A DNA stretch of 64,000 nt from positions 1 to 64,000 of IMG/VR virus record IMGVR_UViG_3300042289_000986; one strand, 5' to 3'. This DNA comes from a virus. The position numbers and the translations under genes were made by a program. This document shows, in pieces, positions 44,733-51,171 of the stretch (positions are counted from its first letter, which is position 1; every line of letters starts with the position of its first letter). The notes beneath the pieces are model-generated. The model did no database searches and had not been told where the DNA came from. It saw nothing but the letters and a program-made list of their open reading frames with translations.

Positions 44733-44757
44733 AACCCGTCAATCGACGGGTTTTTTT
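44733..44757 (+). terminator. Rho-independent terminator
   Basis: AACCCGTC AATC GACGGGTT stem followed by TTTTTT; ends the tRNA pair. Confidence 0.9.
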
Positions 44758-44818
44758 GTATCTTCCCGAAGTCAATTTCGGGAACATCACGAAACAAATT
44801 TCAGGATCATCGAGCCGA

Positions 44819-44847
44819 ACAAGAAAAGATGAATCATATTTTCTTGT
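44819..44847 (+). promoter_or_regulatory. Palindromic element, full copy 7
   Basis: ACAAGAAAA, G, ATGAATCAT, A, TTTTCTTGT: perfect 9-bp outer arms and a 4+1+4 inner palindrome. Confidence 0.85.
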
Positions 44848-44885
44848 AGAGTGTTGTGGTATGGTCAAATATTTATCGAAAACGT

Positions 44886-44914
44886 TTGACACTTTGCCAG
44901 CTTTATGCTTTAAT
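44886..44914 (+). promoter_or_regulatory. Sigma70-type cassette promoter
   Basis: TTGACA (44886-44891), 17 bp, TTTAAT (44909-44914), 10 bases before the ATG at 44925. Confidence 0.7.
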
Positions 44915-44924
44915 CTTTCTTGTA

Positions 44925-45122
44925 ATGAAGAAATTCATGCTACCAATAAGTGTTGTGTTGGAATATTTCGTCAGTTTGACGGAACGATTCCTCCACAGGA
45001 AACAAAAGCCATCTTTCATGGCTCTTAGCGTGGTGGAGTTCACCCAAGAAAATTGGCTTGACGGAGTTGTTCGTCAAGGTAGAATTCTTGATCACCTCTA
45101 CTACTACAACCAAAACAACTAA
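44925..45122 (+). CDS. Small protein
   Basis: 65 residues from ATG 44925 (MKKFMLPISVVLEYFVSLTE); start set by the promoter. Middle LSVVEFTQENWLDGVVRQGR. N-terminus mildly hydrophobic. Function unknown. First gene of a long run of small genes to 48.3 kb. Confidence 0.5.
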   Translation: MKKFMLPISVVLEYFVSLTERFLHRKQKPSFMALSVVEFTQENWLDGVVRQGRILDHLYYYNQNN

Positions 45123-45135
45123 ACAGAAAGAGAAG

Positions 45136-45321
45136 ATGAAACATATACCAACATTGTCGATTGTATTCTTTAAAGATACAGGTCTTTACGGATACGAGTA
45201 TGACGATATCAACGGCCTTACTCAAACTGAGTATGGTTACCTCTCAGTGGATGCTGCCCTTGGCGATGCATTCAAACGCCTCAAGACTTTCACAGTCTTG
45301 GAGGATGTCGAAACCAAGTAA
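45136..45321 (+). CDS. Small protein
   Basis: 61 residues from ATG 45136 (MKHIPTLSIVFFKDTGLYGY). Acidic, alternating beta and helix (EYGYLSVDAALGDAFKRLKT). Follows the upstream stop by 13 bases. Function unknown. Confidence 0.5.
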   Translation: MKHIPTLSIVFFKDTGLYGYEYDDINGLTQTEYGYLSVDAALGDAFKRLKTFTVLEDVETK

Positions 45322-45333
45322 GAATAAATCCAA

Positions 45334-45633
45334 ATGAAAAAGAATGGTCTTCTTACTCAAGAAGAACGTCAGGATTATGGGAAAGGGTTTGGAAGCAAAC
45401 CCAATTTCCTCGAAGCTCTTTTCGCTCTTCAGCAAACGTATCCAGAGTGTTACATCGAGGCATGGACACCTGAAGACTACGAAGCCAAGGCTGGTCGTGA
45501 AATCACAATCCGTGAGGCTATGATTGTTTCCAATTACCTCTACAACTATGTGGATGCTAACAAAGGAACGACTTGGAATAAGATCGAAAAATATGTGAAG
45601 AAAACTCTTGACGATCATAGCGACCTTGAATAG
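45334..45633 (+). CDS. Hypothetical protein
   Basis: 99 residues, helical, with QQTYPECYIEAWTPEDYEAK and REITIREAMIVSNYLYNYVD. Twelve bases after the upstream gene. No family recognised. Confidence 0.5.
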   Translation: MKKNGLLTQEERQDYGKGFGSKPNFLEALFALQQTYPECYIEAWTPEDYEAKAGREITIREAMIVSNYLYNYVDANKGTTWNKIEKYVKKTLDDHSDLE

Positions 45634-45645
45634 GCTGCAATCGTT

Positions 45646-45858
45646 ATGAACCGCTACAACATCAAAGTCACGATCAGTCTGAACGTCCTCGCGGAAAATT
45701 CGAACGATGTTCTTGACTGTGTGAATGAACTCGACTACAACTTCCTCGAAACAACTGGTAAATGTTTTCTCGAACGCTTCGAGATGGCAGATACTGAAAT
45801 CATGGAAGTTCAACCACTAACCAAAAAAGAAATGAAGGAGATTAAAAGTTATGCCTAA
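45646..45858 (+). CDS. Small beta-alpha-beta protein
   Basis: 70 residues. NIKVTISLNVLAENSNDVLD and FLERFEMADTEIMEVQPL suggest an ACT/ferredoxin-like small fold (inference). Ends 8 bases inside the Api92-like gene. Confidence 0.5.
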   Translation: MNRYNIKVTISLNVLAENSNDVLDCVNELDYNFLETTGKCFLERFEMADTEIMEVQPLTKKEMKEIKSYA

Positions 45859-46369
45859 CTATTGCACAAACGTTCTCATGCTGAATGAGGATAGTAACGA
45901 TTCAATCTGGGATGTCCTCAGAGATTACATTTCCAATGGAAGATTGGACTTCGAGTTGATTCGTCCGATGCCTGATGAATTGCGCGGAACCACATCTCCA
46001 ACACCAAAAGACACTGATCCTGCTACCAAGGAAGCACTCATACAAAAGTATGGCGCGGATAACTGGTGGGATTGGTGTGTGCAAAACTGGGGAACCAAAT
46101 GGAACTGCGACATGGATGCGGAGAAAAATCAAAGCAAACATTGCATGACAATGGATACTGCATGGAGTCCTCCGATTCCGATTGTGGCGCAACTCTCAAA
46201 GCTAACTGGTCGGGAGTTTCGCTTGACCTATATTGAAGAAGGGGTGGACTTCTGCGGAGAATACTTCAGCTATCCAAACTGGTTGAAGAATCACGACCAT
46301 GAACACTCTCCGATCAGTAGCGCACCCAAGAAACTTCAAAAGGAACTCGTTAGTGAATGGACATGGTAA
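45851..46369 (+). CDS. Api92/YubB-like (ferredoxin-like) protein
   Basis: 172 residues. MPNYCTNVLML start, NWWDWCVQNWGTKWNCDM (about 76-93) and MDTAWSPPIPIVAQLSKLTG with ..FRLTYIEEGVDFCGEY: the conserved set of the Api92/YubB family found on plasmids and phages. Molecular role of the family is not well known. Confidence 0.7.
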   Translation: MPNYCTNVLMLNEDSNDSIWDVLRDYISNGRLDFELIRPMPDELRGTTSPTPKDTDPATKEALIQKYGADNWWDWCVQNWGTKWNCDMDAEKNQSKHCMTMDTAWSPPIPIVAQLSKLTGREFRLTYIEEGVDFCGEYFSYPNWLKNHDHEHSPISSAPKKLQKELVSEWTW

Positions 46370-46373
46370 CCTT

Positions 46374-46607
46374 ATGAAAAAAACAATTCAAGAAAAAATA
46401 AACGAAGCCTACGAAGAACTTAGAGAAATTGCGCTCGAACTTGCTGATGACTTAGAAATCTCCCAAGAAATTGATGGCAACTATGCTTGCTTCATCGACA
46501 AGGAAATCTATACAACATTCCAGAAGATGAATGAGAAGATCAACAAGCTCCACGACAAACAGAAAGAGCAAGATGCCAAACAATTGAAATTCGCACTCAA
46601 GCGATGA
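46374..46607 (+). CDS. Helical coiled-coil protein
   Basis: 77 residues from ATG 46374 (MKKTIQEKINEAYEELREIA). Long helix with Glu/Lys pairs. 4-base overlap with the next gene. Function unknown. Confidence 0.5.
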   Translation: MKKTIQEKINEAYEELREIALELADDLEISQEIDGNYACFIDKEIYTTFQKMNEKINKLHDKQKEQDAKQLKFALKR

Positions 46608-46813
46608 AAAAGAAAAAAGATCAAAAGACTCCTACCGATATTTTAAATTGGTGCGAGAGTCAAGAAGAAAAAACTAAAAAAACAATTGATCATCTATTGG
46701 ATCATGAAGATTGGCAGGATGAAAAAACAAAAAAAGCCTTGACGATTGCTTCACAAATCCTTAAAAGTATAGATGAACTGAAACAAGCAACCTTAGATAT
46801 CATCATTAAATGA
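46604..46813 (+). CDS. Helical coiled-coil protein
   Basis: 69 residues; KDQKTPTDILNWCESQEEKT, then helix pairs (TIASQILKSIDELKQATLDI). Ends at a half palindrome (ATGAAACTTATTTTC). Function unknown. Confidence 0.5.
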   Translation: MKKKKDQKTPTDILNWCESQEEKTKKTIDHLLDHEDWQDEKTKKALTIASQILKSIDELKQATLDIIIK

Positions 46814-46828
46814 AACTTATTTTCTTGT
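46812..46828 (+). promoter_or_regulatory. Palindromic element, half copy 8
   Basis: GAAACTTATTTTCTTGT directly between two genes, overlapping the upstream stop; the next ATG is 1-10 bases downstream. Confidence 0.7.
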
Positions 46829-46829
46829 A

Positions 46830-47048
46830 ATGAAAACCATGACTAAAAACCTCACACGAAAACTTTTTAATCTGCCGACAAAAAATGTTCGTAGGCAGAT
46901 GAAGAAGGCAACCAAAAAATATCTTGTGGTCAACGATCACAATCCACATGATGTTTTTGAAATCGAAGCAACCAATCCTAACACCGCTGCTCATGCTGCC
47001 CTCACGCATCTTGGCTGGTGGTTGGCCGAGGATCAATACATCCGCTAA
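46830..47048 (+). CDS. Small basic protein
   Basis: 72 residues (69 from the alternative ATG at 46839). Basic N-half (LTRKLFNLPTKNVRRQMKKA), then a beta-alpha segment (YLVVNDHNPHDVFEIEATNP). The C-half resembles small phage dsRBD-like or ferredoxin-like units by pattern only. Function unknown. Confidence 0.5.
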   Translation: MKTMTKNLTRKLFNLPTKNVRRQMKKATKKYLVVNDHNPHDVFEIEATNPNTAAHAALTHLGWWLAEDQYIR

Positions 47049-47049
47049 C

Positions 47050-47253
47050 ATGATTACAAAAGACAAACGTGGTAACAATGTTGCTGTTGGTAATGTTGTG
47101 AAACTTGGCAGGAAAAAAGATCGTTATCGCATTATCAAAATCATTCAAGTGGATAGTGGGGTTGAGGGAGAAACTTATCCTATTTTTGAATTGCTTTCAC
47201 TCGAACCTCAAACTATCTTCCGTGGCGAACACCAAATCGAACTATCATACTAA
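47050..47253 (+). CDS. Small SH3-like beta protein
   Basis: 67 residues from ATG 47050. GNNVAVGNVVKLGRKKDRYR then IIKIIQV...YPIFELLSL: pattern of a small beta-barrel. One base after the upstream stop. Function unknown. Confidence 0.5.
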   Translation: MITKDKRGNNVAVGNVVKLGRKKDRYRIIKIIQVDSGVEGETYPIFELLSLEPQTIFRGEHQIELSY

Positions 47254-47254
47254 C

Positions 47255-47422
47255 ATGAAAAAGAACCAACTGATGAACCGAGTGATTGACTATGCTCTCT
47301 GCTACCTCAATTCCAATTGGGATGATTGGGTCGAAGAAGACTTGGGATTGTCAAATGAACAATTTCAAAAAATTATCCAACAGTTTCAAAAAAGTCTTGA
47401 CGAGAAACCAACCAGCGTCTAA
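47255..47422 (+). CDS. Small helical protein
   Basis: 55 residues from ATG 47255 (MKKNQLMNRVIDYALCYLNS). WDDWVEEDLGLSNEQFQKII is amphipathic helix. Function unknown. Confidence 0.5.
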   Translation: MKKNQLMNRVIDYALCYLNSNWDDWVEEDLGLSNEQFQKIIQQFQKSLDEKPTSV

Positions 47423-47434
47423 CCTTATTACGTC

Positions 47435-47740
47435 ATGAAAAAACCAAACACCACAAAACTCAAAGCTATGGCTCGCAATATCAAGCAAAGGATCATTGCT
47501 CGCCAAATCAAACACCTCAATCGTAGTGCCATGTCTGGTGATTACGAACTCCTCAAGATGCATAGCAACGACCTCACGGATGTTCTGTTCATCTGTGGAC
47601 AAATCCTCAATGGCAATTACATAATTGCTCTTGATACTTGGGGTGACTTGGACACTCAAATCCGAGACATCTTTTCCATTCGCTTTATCAATATCCTTGA
47701 AAAAGCGGCTGACTACGAATACCATTTCAACGCACTCTAA
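47435..47740 (+). CDS. Helical protein
   Basis: 101 residues, MKKPNTTKLKAMARNIKQRI, helix-rich throughout with ALDTWGDLDTQIRDIFSIRF. No family recognised. Possible nucleic-acid contact by its basic start. Confidence 0.45.
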   Translation: MKKPNTTKLKAMARNIKQRIIARQIKHLNRSAMSGDYELLKMHSNDLTDVLFICGQILNGNYIIALDTWGDLDTQIRDIFSIRFINILEKAADYEYHFNAL

Positions 47741-47744
47741 CAAT

Positions 47745-47807
47745 ATGCTTGTAATCTTTCTTGCAATCATTATACTCTGTTACTACGAAAAGCACGGATC
47801 ACTTTAA
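47745..47807 (+). CDS. Tiny membrane peptide
   Basis: 20 residues, MLVIFLAIIILCYYEKHGSL. Single membrane segment. Four bases after the upstream stop and four before the next ATG, so it fits the gene run; expression unproven. Confidence 0.35.
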   Translation: MLVIFLAIIILCYYEKHGSL

Positions 47808-47811
47808 TATT

Positions 47812-48288
47812 ATGGGATATACACACTACTGGAACTTCGATCCTAACAAGATCGAGAACACCGAAACGCTTCGCAAGAAGTTTAAACGAGCCAGCAAGCA
47901 AATTAAATCATTTGCAAACTGGTTGCCTAACAAAGGGATCAAGATCTGCGGTGGACTTGGAGATGGTAAACCTATCTTCAACGAAACCGAAATCTGGTTC
48001 AATGGAGATGGATCAGAGAAACTCGATCATGAAACGTTTAACCTTCATTGGTCGCGTCCTACTACTCATGGTAGACACAGCGACTTCTGCAAGACCGCCC
48101 GTAAACCTTACGATCTCTTGGTCTGCTTTGCTCTTCTCACATTTGCTGAGATCTTCCCAGAAGCATTCGAGTTCTCCTCCGATGGAGACATGGAAGATAC
48201 TGAGTGGCAAGAAGGCGTAGAGTATTATGAATTGTATACAGGTAAGACCGCCAAGATTCCTCAAAGCATGATGAAACAAGCAGCTTAA
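47812..48288 (+). CDS. MGYTHYW-type conserved hypothetical protein
   Basis: 158 residues from ATG 47812. Starts MGYTHYWNFDP, a start recognised in many phage/bacterial hypothetical proteins. Also ICGGLGDGKPIFNETEIWFN and KTARKPYDLLVCFALLTFAE. Function unknown. Followed by tRNA-Met. Confidence 0.65.
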   Translation: MGYTHYWNFDPNKIENTETLRKKFKRASKQIKSFANWLPNKGIKICGGLGDGKPIFNETEIWFNGDGSEKLDHETFNLHWSRPTTHGRHSDFCKTARKPYDLLVCFALLTFAEIFPEAFEFSSDGDMEDTEWQEGVEYYELYTGKTAKIPQSMMKQAA

Positions 48289-48295
48289 CAACTCT

Positions 48296-48368
48296 GGGGT
48301 GGTAGCTCAATGGTTAGAGCAGTCGGCTCATAATCGATTGGTTGGGGGTTCGAATCCCTCCCGCCCCA
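48296..48368 (+). tRNA. tRNA-Met (CAU)
   Basis: 73 nt. Acceptor GGGGTGG/CCGCCCC with one G-U pair, anticodon loop CTCATAA giving CAT, T-loop TTCGAAT. CCA not encoded. A CAU anticodon could also be a lysidine-modified Ile tRNA; the body cannot settle it. Confidence 0.9.
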
Positions 48369-48376
48369 CAAATATT

Positions 48377-48598
48377 ATGACAAAAAAAGAAAAACAAATG
48401 GAGAAGTACATCAAGGATCTTTGCCGCGATGCAGATGTTGAATACGATCCTGAATTCGGATCTCACATGGACGATGAAAAACTTAACGAACTACTACGAC
48501 AAGATATCCAAAAACAATTGGACTACATGGTTCAAGAGGGTTTTTGTGAACAAGTGGGAGATAAATACATCTGTAGGGAAAACCCTACTGATCTTTAG
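48377..48598 (+). CDS. Small protein
   Basis: 73 residues from ATG 48377 (MTKKEKQMEKYIKDLCRDAD). Helical, acidic, with MVQEGFCEQVGDKYICRE. Overlaps a membrane peptide frame. Function unknown. Confidence 0.5.
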   Translation: MTKKEKQMEKYIKDLCRDADVEYDPEFGSHMDDEKLNELLRQDIQKQLDYMVQEGFCEQVGDKYICRENPTDL

Positions 48599-48686
48599 TA
48601 TTATTATCTTTTCGGCTGTATGTGCAATCATCGTCATTACATATCTGGGGGTCAGTGCAGTGGTGCGCTGGTTGGGTGATGACTGA
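48546..48686 (+). CDS. Small single-pass membrane protein (GTG start)
   Basis: 46 residues from a GTG, with TLLIFSIIIFSAVCAIIVIT as a membrane segment and short polar ends. It overlaps the end of the 48377 gene by 53 bases. AGAGG lies 6-10 bases before the GTG. Moderate evidence. Confidence 0.35.
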   Translation: MNKWEINTSVGKTLLIFSIIIFSAVCAIIVITYLGVSAVVRWLGDD

Positions 48687-49046
48687 TAGCATTTTCGCCC
48701 GAACACAAATTACGGAATTAAAAAGCAATGAAGTTCAACGCATCTTTATCCTCTCGCCTTAAGGCGTAATCAAAATGCGCCGTGGCGAAAGGTTTTATGA
48801 AAGCAAAACTGAAACAAAACATAACGAGAAGATTGGATCAAGTAGTTCTTCTTCTCAGTAACCCTAACTATGATCCTATCAGGGATGGCTTCTTCCTCCC
48901 ATTCTTCAGGGCATTCTTTCTCAATAAGATTGTTTATAAATAAACTCTTGTTACAATGCAACACTGTGTTAGAATGCAACATGGTGTCGCATACCCGCAC
49001 GTAGCGCATACGTGCGCGTAGGCATACGCTATAGAAAAATACAACA
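48687..49046. promoter_or_regulatory. Intergenic region with operator copy 3
   Basis: Apart from the small frame at 48797-48943, it holds AACACTGTGT (48960-48969) and AACATGGTGT (48978-48987), 18 bp apart, then GCATAC/CGTGCG-type inverted short repeats and TATAGA (49030-49035) 11 bases before the ATG at 49047. Confidence 0.6.
48797..48943 (+). CDS. Small basic protein with SD
   Basis: 48 residues, MKAKLKQNITRRLDQVVLLL, then SNPNYDPIRDGFFLPFFRAF. Preceded by GAAAGG 4 bases before the ATG, one of the few SD-like sites here. Unknown function. Confidence 0.4.
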   Translation: MKAKLKQNITRRLDQVVLLLSNPNYDPIRDGFFLPFFRAFFLNKIVYK

Positions 49047-49448
49047 ATGATATCAACCGCTCTATCAGATCAAATGGTGTTTCAAACCTTTACGATGGTA
49101 AAGGCAAAGAACAACAAGACTTCACCATTCAAAGTTGATGGTTTGATTTGTTTTGGAAAACTCATTCATGAATCCAAGACAGCCAAATACTACAAGTATG
49201 CAAATGGTGTCGTGCAAAAGAAATACAAAGTCAAAGATCAAACAGCACTCAATACCAAGAAAGTAACAGTCAGCAATGATAGGGAAGGAGAGCTTTTGAT
49301 TGAAACCATGCTTAAACCTATGGGAATCAAACGCAGACTCTATCGTGTCCCCAATGATGGACTTCCATACAGCGCAAAAGGCAACTTTACCCGCAATGGA
49401 AACATTCCAAAGCACAGAGCCAAGATCATTGACGTATATTTGCAATGA
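49047..49448 (+). CDS. Basic protein of unknown function
   Basis: 133 residues, very basic with conserved-looking core VDGLICFGKLIHESKTAKYY and GELLIETMLKPMGIKRRLYR. Under the tandem operator of copy 3. A DNA-binding role is possible by charge only. Confidence 0.5.
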   Translation: MISTALSDQMVFQTFTMVKAKNNKTSPFKVDGLICFGKLIHESKTAKYYKYANGVVQKKYKVKDQTALNTKKVTVSNDREGELLIETMLKPMGIKRRLYRVPNDGLPYSAKGNFTRNGNIPKHRAKIIDVYLQ

Positions 49449-49517
49449 AATCCATGAATGAATATCGAAAACATGGAATGAAATCCAATTCTCATTTAAA
49501 GCGGAATTGAGTTTCAA

Positions 49518-49534
49518 GAAACTTATTTTCTTGT
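49518..49534 (+). promoter_or_regulatory. Palindromic element, half copy 9
   Basis: GAAACTTATTTTCTTGT, no left arm, 34 bp before half copy 10. Confidence 0.75.
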
Positions 49535-49568
49535 TTGAGGTGCTATTGATGTGAAAGTCGCCTCTCAT

Positions 49569-49585
49569 GAAACTTATTTTCTTGT
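49569..49585 (+). promoter_or_regulatory. Palindromic element, half copy 10
   Basis: GAAACTTATTTTCTTGT, about 25 bp before the -35 box of the first ncRNA promoter. Confidence 0.75.
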
Positions 49586-49610
49586 AAATCCCACTCTCCC
49601 GTAAAAAGTC

Positions 49611-49639
49611 CTTGTCTGGGTTCATGATTCGGTTATTCT
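49611..49639 (+). promoter_or_regulatory. Cassette promoter for an ncRNA
   Basis: CTTGTC (49611-49616), 17 bp, TATTCT (49634-49639), same A-tract and layout as the protein cassettes; predicted start about 49646. Confidence 0.6.
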
Positions 49640-49645
49640 AAGGAC

Positions 49646-49734
49646 GCTTCGGAGGCCCCGTTAAGCCATCGAAAGATGGTTGAGCTACGGAGAAGGGTGA
49701 GTGGGAATAAAACACCACTCACCCTTCAATTTTT
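49646..49734 (+). ncRNA. Structured small RNA a (hairpin plus terminator)
   Basis: No ORF. After the start a stem CCATC-GAAA-GATGG (GAAA tetraloop) is flanked by CCGT/ACGG. Then AAGGGTGAGTGG (49693-49704) pairs perfectly with CCACTCACCCTT (49715-49726), followed by CAATTTTT as a terminator. Promoter and terminator bracket about 90 nt. Function unknown. Confidence 0.55.
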
Positions 49735-49735
49735 A

Positions 49736-49808
49736 GTCCGTGTAGTGAAAAAGGACATCACACAGATCCCCGAAATCTGAATTCCAGCTTCGATTGCTGG
49801 CACGGACA
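49736..49808 (+). tRNA. tRNA-like cloverleaf, apparent Arg (CCG) with C33
   Basis: 73 nt that fold into a full cloverleaf: acceptor GTCCGTG/CACGGAC, D-stem GTGA/TCAC with AAAAGGACA loop (G18 G19 present), anticodon stem CAGAT/ATCTG with loop CCCCGAA, T-stem CCAGC/GCTGG with TTCGATT loop, A73. Anticodon reads CCG (Arg). U33 is replaced by C33, which is odd. A20, C35 and A73 match Arg identity. It starts 2 bases after the U-tract of the preceding RNA. CCA not encoded. Could be a working tRNA or a tRNA mimic. Confidence 0.6.
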
Positions 49809-49813
49809 TTTTT

Positions 49814-49849
49814 AGCCCATCTCTTAAAAGGGATGGGCTTCTTCTTTTT
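49814..49849 (+). terminator. Rho-independent terminator
   Basis: AGCCCATC...GATGGGCT hairpin (49814-49839), then TTCTTCTTTTT. Confidence 0.8.
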
Positions 49850-49890
49850 CCGCAGAAATGTTCGAGGCGGAACGGCTGTGTTCGAGCATC

Positions 49891-49919
49891 AAAAGAAAAG
49901 GTGAATCATATTTTCTTGT
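49891..49919 (+). promoter_or_regulatory. Palindromic element, full copy 11
   Basis: AAAAGAAAAG left arm, GTGAATCATA centre (GTG instead of ATG), TTTTCTTGT. Confidence 0.75.
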
Positions 49920-49946
49920 TGTGTTCGAGATTCAGGAAAAAAGTTC

Positions 49947-49974
49947 TTGTGAACTCGAACCTATCAGGTAATCT
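49947..49974 (+). promoter_or_regulatory. Cassette promoter for RNA b
   Basis: TTGTGA (49947-49952), 16 bp, TAATCT (49969-49974); expected start at about 49981-49982, which is exactly where the RNA b stem begins. Confidence 0.6.
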
Positions 49975-49981
49975 CATCAAC

Positions 49982-50048
49982 GGGCTGACTCATCCCCGAA
50001 GGGTGAGAGTTGCAACAGACAAAAATAGAGGAATTAACCTCCAGCCCA
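49982..50048 (+). ncRNA. Structured small RNA b
   Basis: Bounded by GGGCTG (start) and CAGCCC (end). Internal hairpins CTCATCC/GGGTGAG and GAGG/CCTC. No ORF. It starts at the predicted +1, so the terminal stem forms from the transcript's 5' end. No known family recognised; likely continues into RNA c and tRNA-Cys. Confidence 0.5.
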
Positions 50049-50065
50049 AAACTTTCTTTGACAAT

Positions 50066-50187
50066 TTGAGTGCGTGGTGAAAACCTCGTTATGAATAGTG
50101 CTAAAAAATAACTCGCCCATAATTATACACCGACAGGATTAGGCGAAAGTCGGGGAAGCAATAATCCACGTTAGCACACGCACTCAA
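50066..50187 (+). ncRNA. Structured RNA c with long closing stem and H-type pseudoknot
   Basis: TTGAGTGCGTG (50066-50076) is complementary to CACGCACTCAA (50177-50187): an 11-bp closing stem over about 100 nt. Inside, GTGCTAA (50098-50104) pairs with TTAGCAC (50171-50177). CCGAC (50130-50134)/GTCGG (50149-50153) and GGATTA (50136-50141)/TAATCC (50162-50167) interlock as a pseudoknot. A minus-strand frame here is a shadow. tRNA-Cys starts 4 bases later. Function unknown. Confidence 0.5.
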
Positions 50188-50191
50188 CATC

Positions 50192-50262
50192 GCACCTTTA
50201 GCCAAGTGGTAAGGCAGGAGTCTGCAAAACTCCCATCGTTGGTTCAAATCCAACAAGGTGCT
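50192..50262 (+). tRNA. tRNA-Cys (GCA)
   Basis: 71 nt, acceptor GCACCTT/AAGGTGC, anticodon loop CTGCAAA giving GCA, T-loop TTCAAAT. CCA not encoded. Immediately downstream of RNA c, so probably one transcript. Confidence 0.92.
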
Positions 50263-50299
50263 TGACATTAAACCAAACAACTGATAGAAATAAAAACTC

Positions 50300-50533
50300 A
50301 TGAAAAAAGAATCACGAATATCTTATGGCATAGATACCACAGCAATGTTCTGCAAAGATGAAAAAGGAAGAACATTGCGCGTTGGAGATAGTATCTTCAC
50401 TCGCGGTGGTGCTACTGGTTTCAAAATAAACAAAATCATTTTTAGCGAAGGAAAACCTATGCTGGAATTGATTAGACCATCTTATCGTTTGGCATCTGAA
50501 TGTCGATTGGACACTGGAAAAGAAAACTCTTGA
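50300..50533 (+). CDS. Small basic beta protein
   Basis: 77 residues, MKKESRISYGIDTTAMFCKD, KGRTLRVGDSIFTRGGATGF and a following beta pair. G-poor, CA-rich leader upstream (AAACCAAACAACTGATAG). Function unknown. Confidence 0.5.
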   Translation: MKKESRISYGIDTTAMFCKDEKGRTLRVGDSIFTRGGATGFKINKIIFSEGKPMLELIRPSYRLASECRLDTGKENS

Positions 50534-50567
50534 CACTTCCAAGCAAACCAACTAAACATACACACTC

Positions 50568-50795
50568 ATGAAAACACCATTACTATTCAAAGAAACAGAT
50601 GCCTACATCTTGATGGCACTCACCTTCATCCTTGGAATCATCCTCACGTTCCTTGCTTGCATGATCTTTATGGCCGCGCCATTGAAGAAACAAGCAGTCG
50701 AGCGCGGATTTGCGGAATGGCAAGTCACGGACACTTCCATCGGTGCAACCAAATTCGTGTGGAAAGATAACAATCTTGCTCGCTTCTCATTCTAA
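50568..50795 (+). CDS. Single-pass membrane protein
   Basis: 75 residues. Membrane segment about 14-36 (AYILMALTFILGIILTFLAC), then a polar tail (VERGFAEWQVTDTSIGATKF). CA-rich leader. Stop overlaps the next start (TAATG). Confidence 0.5.
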   Translation: MKTPLLFKETDAYILMALTFILGIILTFLACMIFMAAPLKKQAVERGFAEWQVTDTSIGATKFVWKDNNLARFSF

Positions 50796-50971
50796 TGAAA
50801 AAAGAAACTGACAGCAAAATGGTCATGGTTCACAATGACCAACTCAAGAGTCTTATCACAATTGCATCGGAAGCATTGAATTGTTTGAATGAATATGCGG
50901 GTGATGATTCCGAAACTTACCAACATCTTAAAAAACAATTTGAAAAGTGGAATCGCTATGATTACAAATAA
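50795..50971 (+). CDS. Small helical protein
   Basis: 58 residues (MKKETDSKMVMVHNDQLKSL), helical. Start overlaps upstream stop. Function unknown. Followed by a strong terminator. Confidence 0.5.
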   Translation: MKKETDSKMVMVHNDQLKSLITIASEALNCLNEYAGDDSETYQHLKKQFEKWNRYDYK

Positions 50972-51001
50972 TTTTTAGGATTGGTGTAGTCATAACAAAA
51001 G

Positions 51002-51034
51002 AAAGGCACAGGCGAAAGTCTGTGCCTTTTTTCT
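51002..51034 (+). terminator. Rho-independent terminator
   Basis: AAAGGCACAG/CTGTGCCTTT stem, GCGAAAGT loop, T tract. Confidence 0.9.
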
Positions 51035-51076
51035 TTTCCCCGTATGAGAAGTCGTTCGCATAGGGCAACCCAGAAC

Positions 51077-51105
51077 ACAAGAAAAGATGAATCATATTTT
51101 CTTGT
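51077..51105 (+). promoter_or_regulatory. Palindromic element, full copy 12
   Basis: Identical to copy 7 (ACAAGAAAAG, ATGAATCAT, ATTTTCTTGT). Confidence 0.85.
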
Positions 51106-51133
51106 AGTGTTCGAGATTCAGGAAAAAAAGTCC

Positions 51134-51162
51134 TTGTCAGGTTCGAGGTAATTGCTTACTCT
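51134..51162 (+). promoter_or_regulatory. Sigma70-type cassette promoter
   Basis: TTGTCA, 17 bp, TACTCT, 9 bases before ATG 51172. An A-tract (AAAAAAAG) is just upstream; the palindrome ends 28 bp before the -35. Confidence 0.7.
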
Positions 51163-51171
51163 TTGCGCGTT

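Noticed and set aside
49982-50048. Hammerhead ribozyme in RNA b (CTGA...GAAG words)
   Set aside because: The core CUGANGA and GAAA elements are not both present at the correct places.
50101-50301. Minus-strand frame of 66 codons over RNA c and tRNA-Cys
   Set aside because: It runs across a tRNA gene and a strongly structured RNA; no start signal or family.
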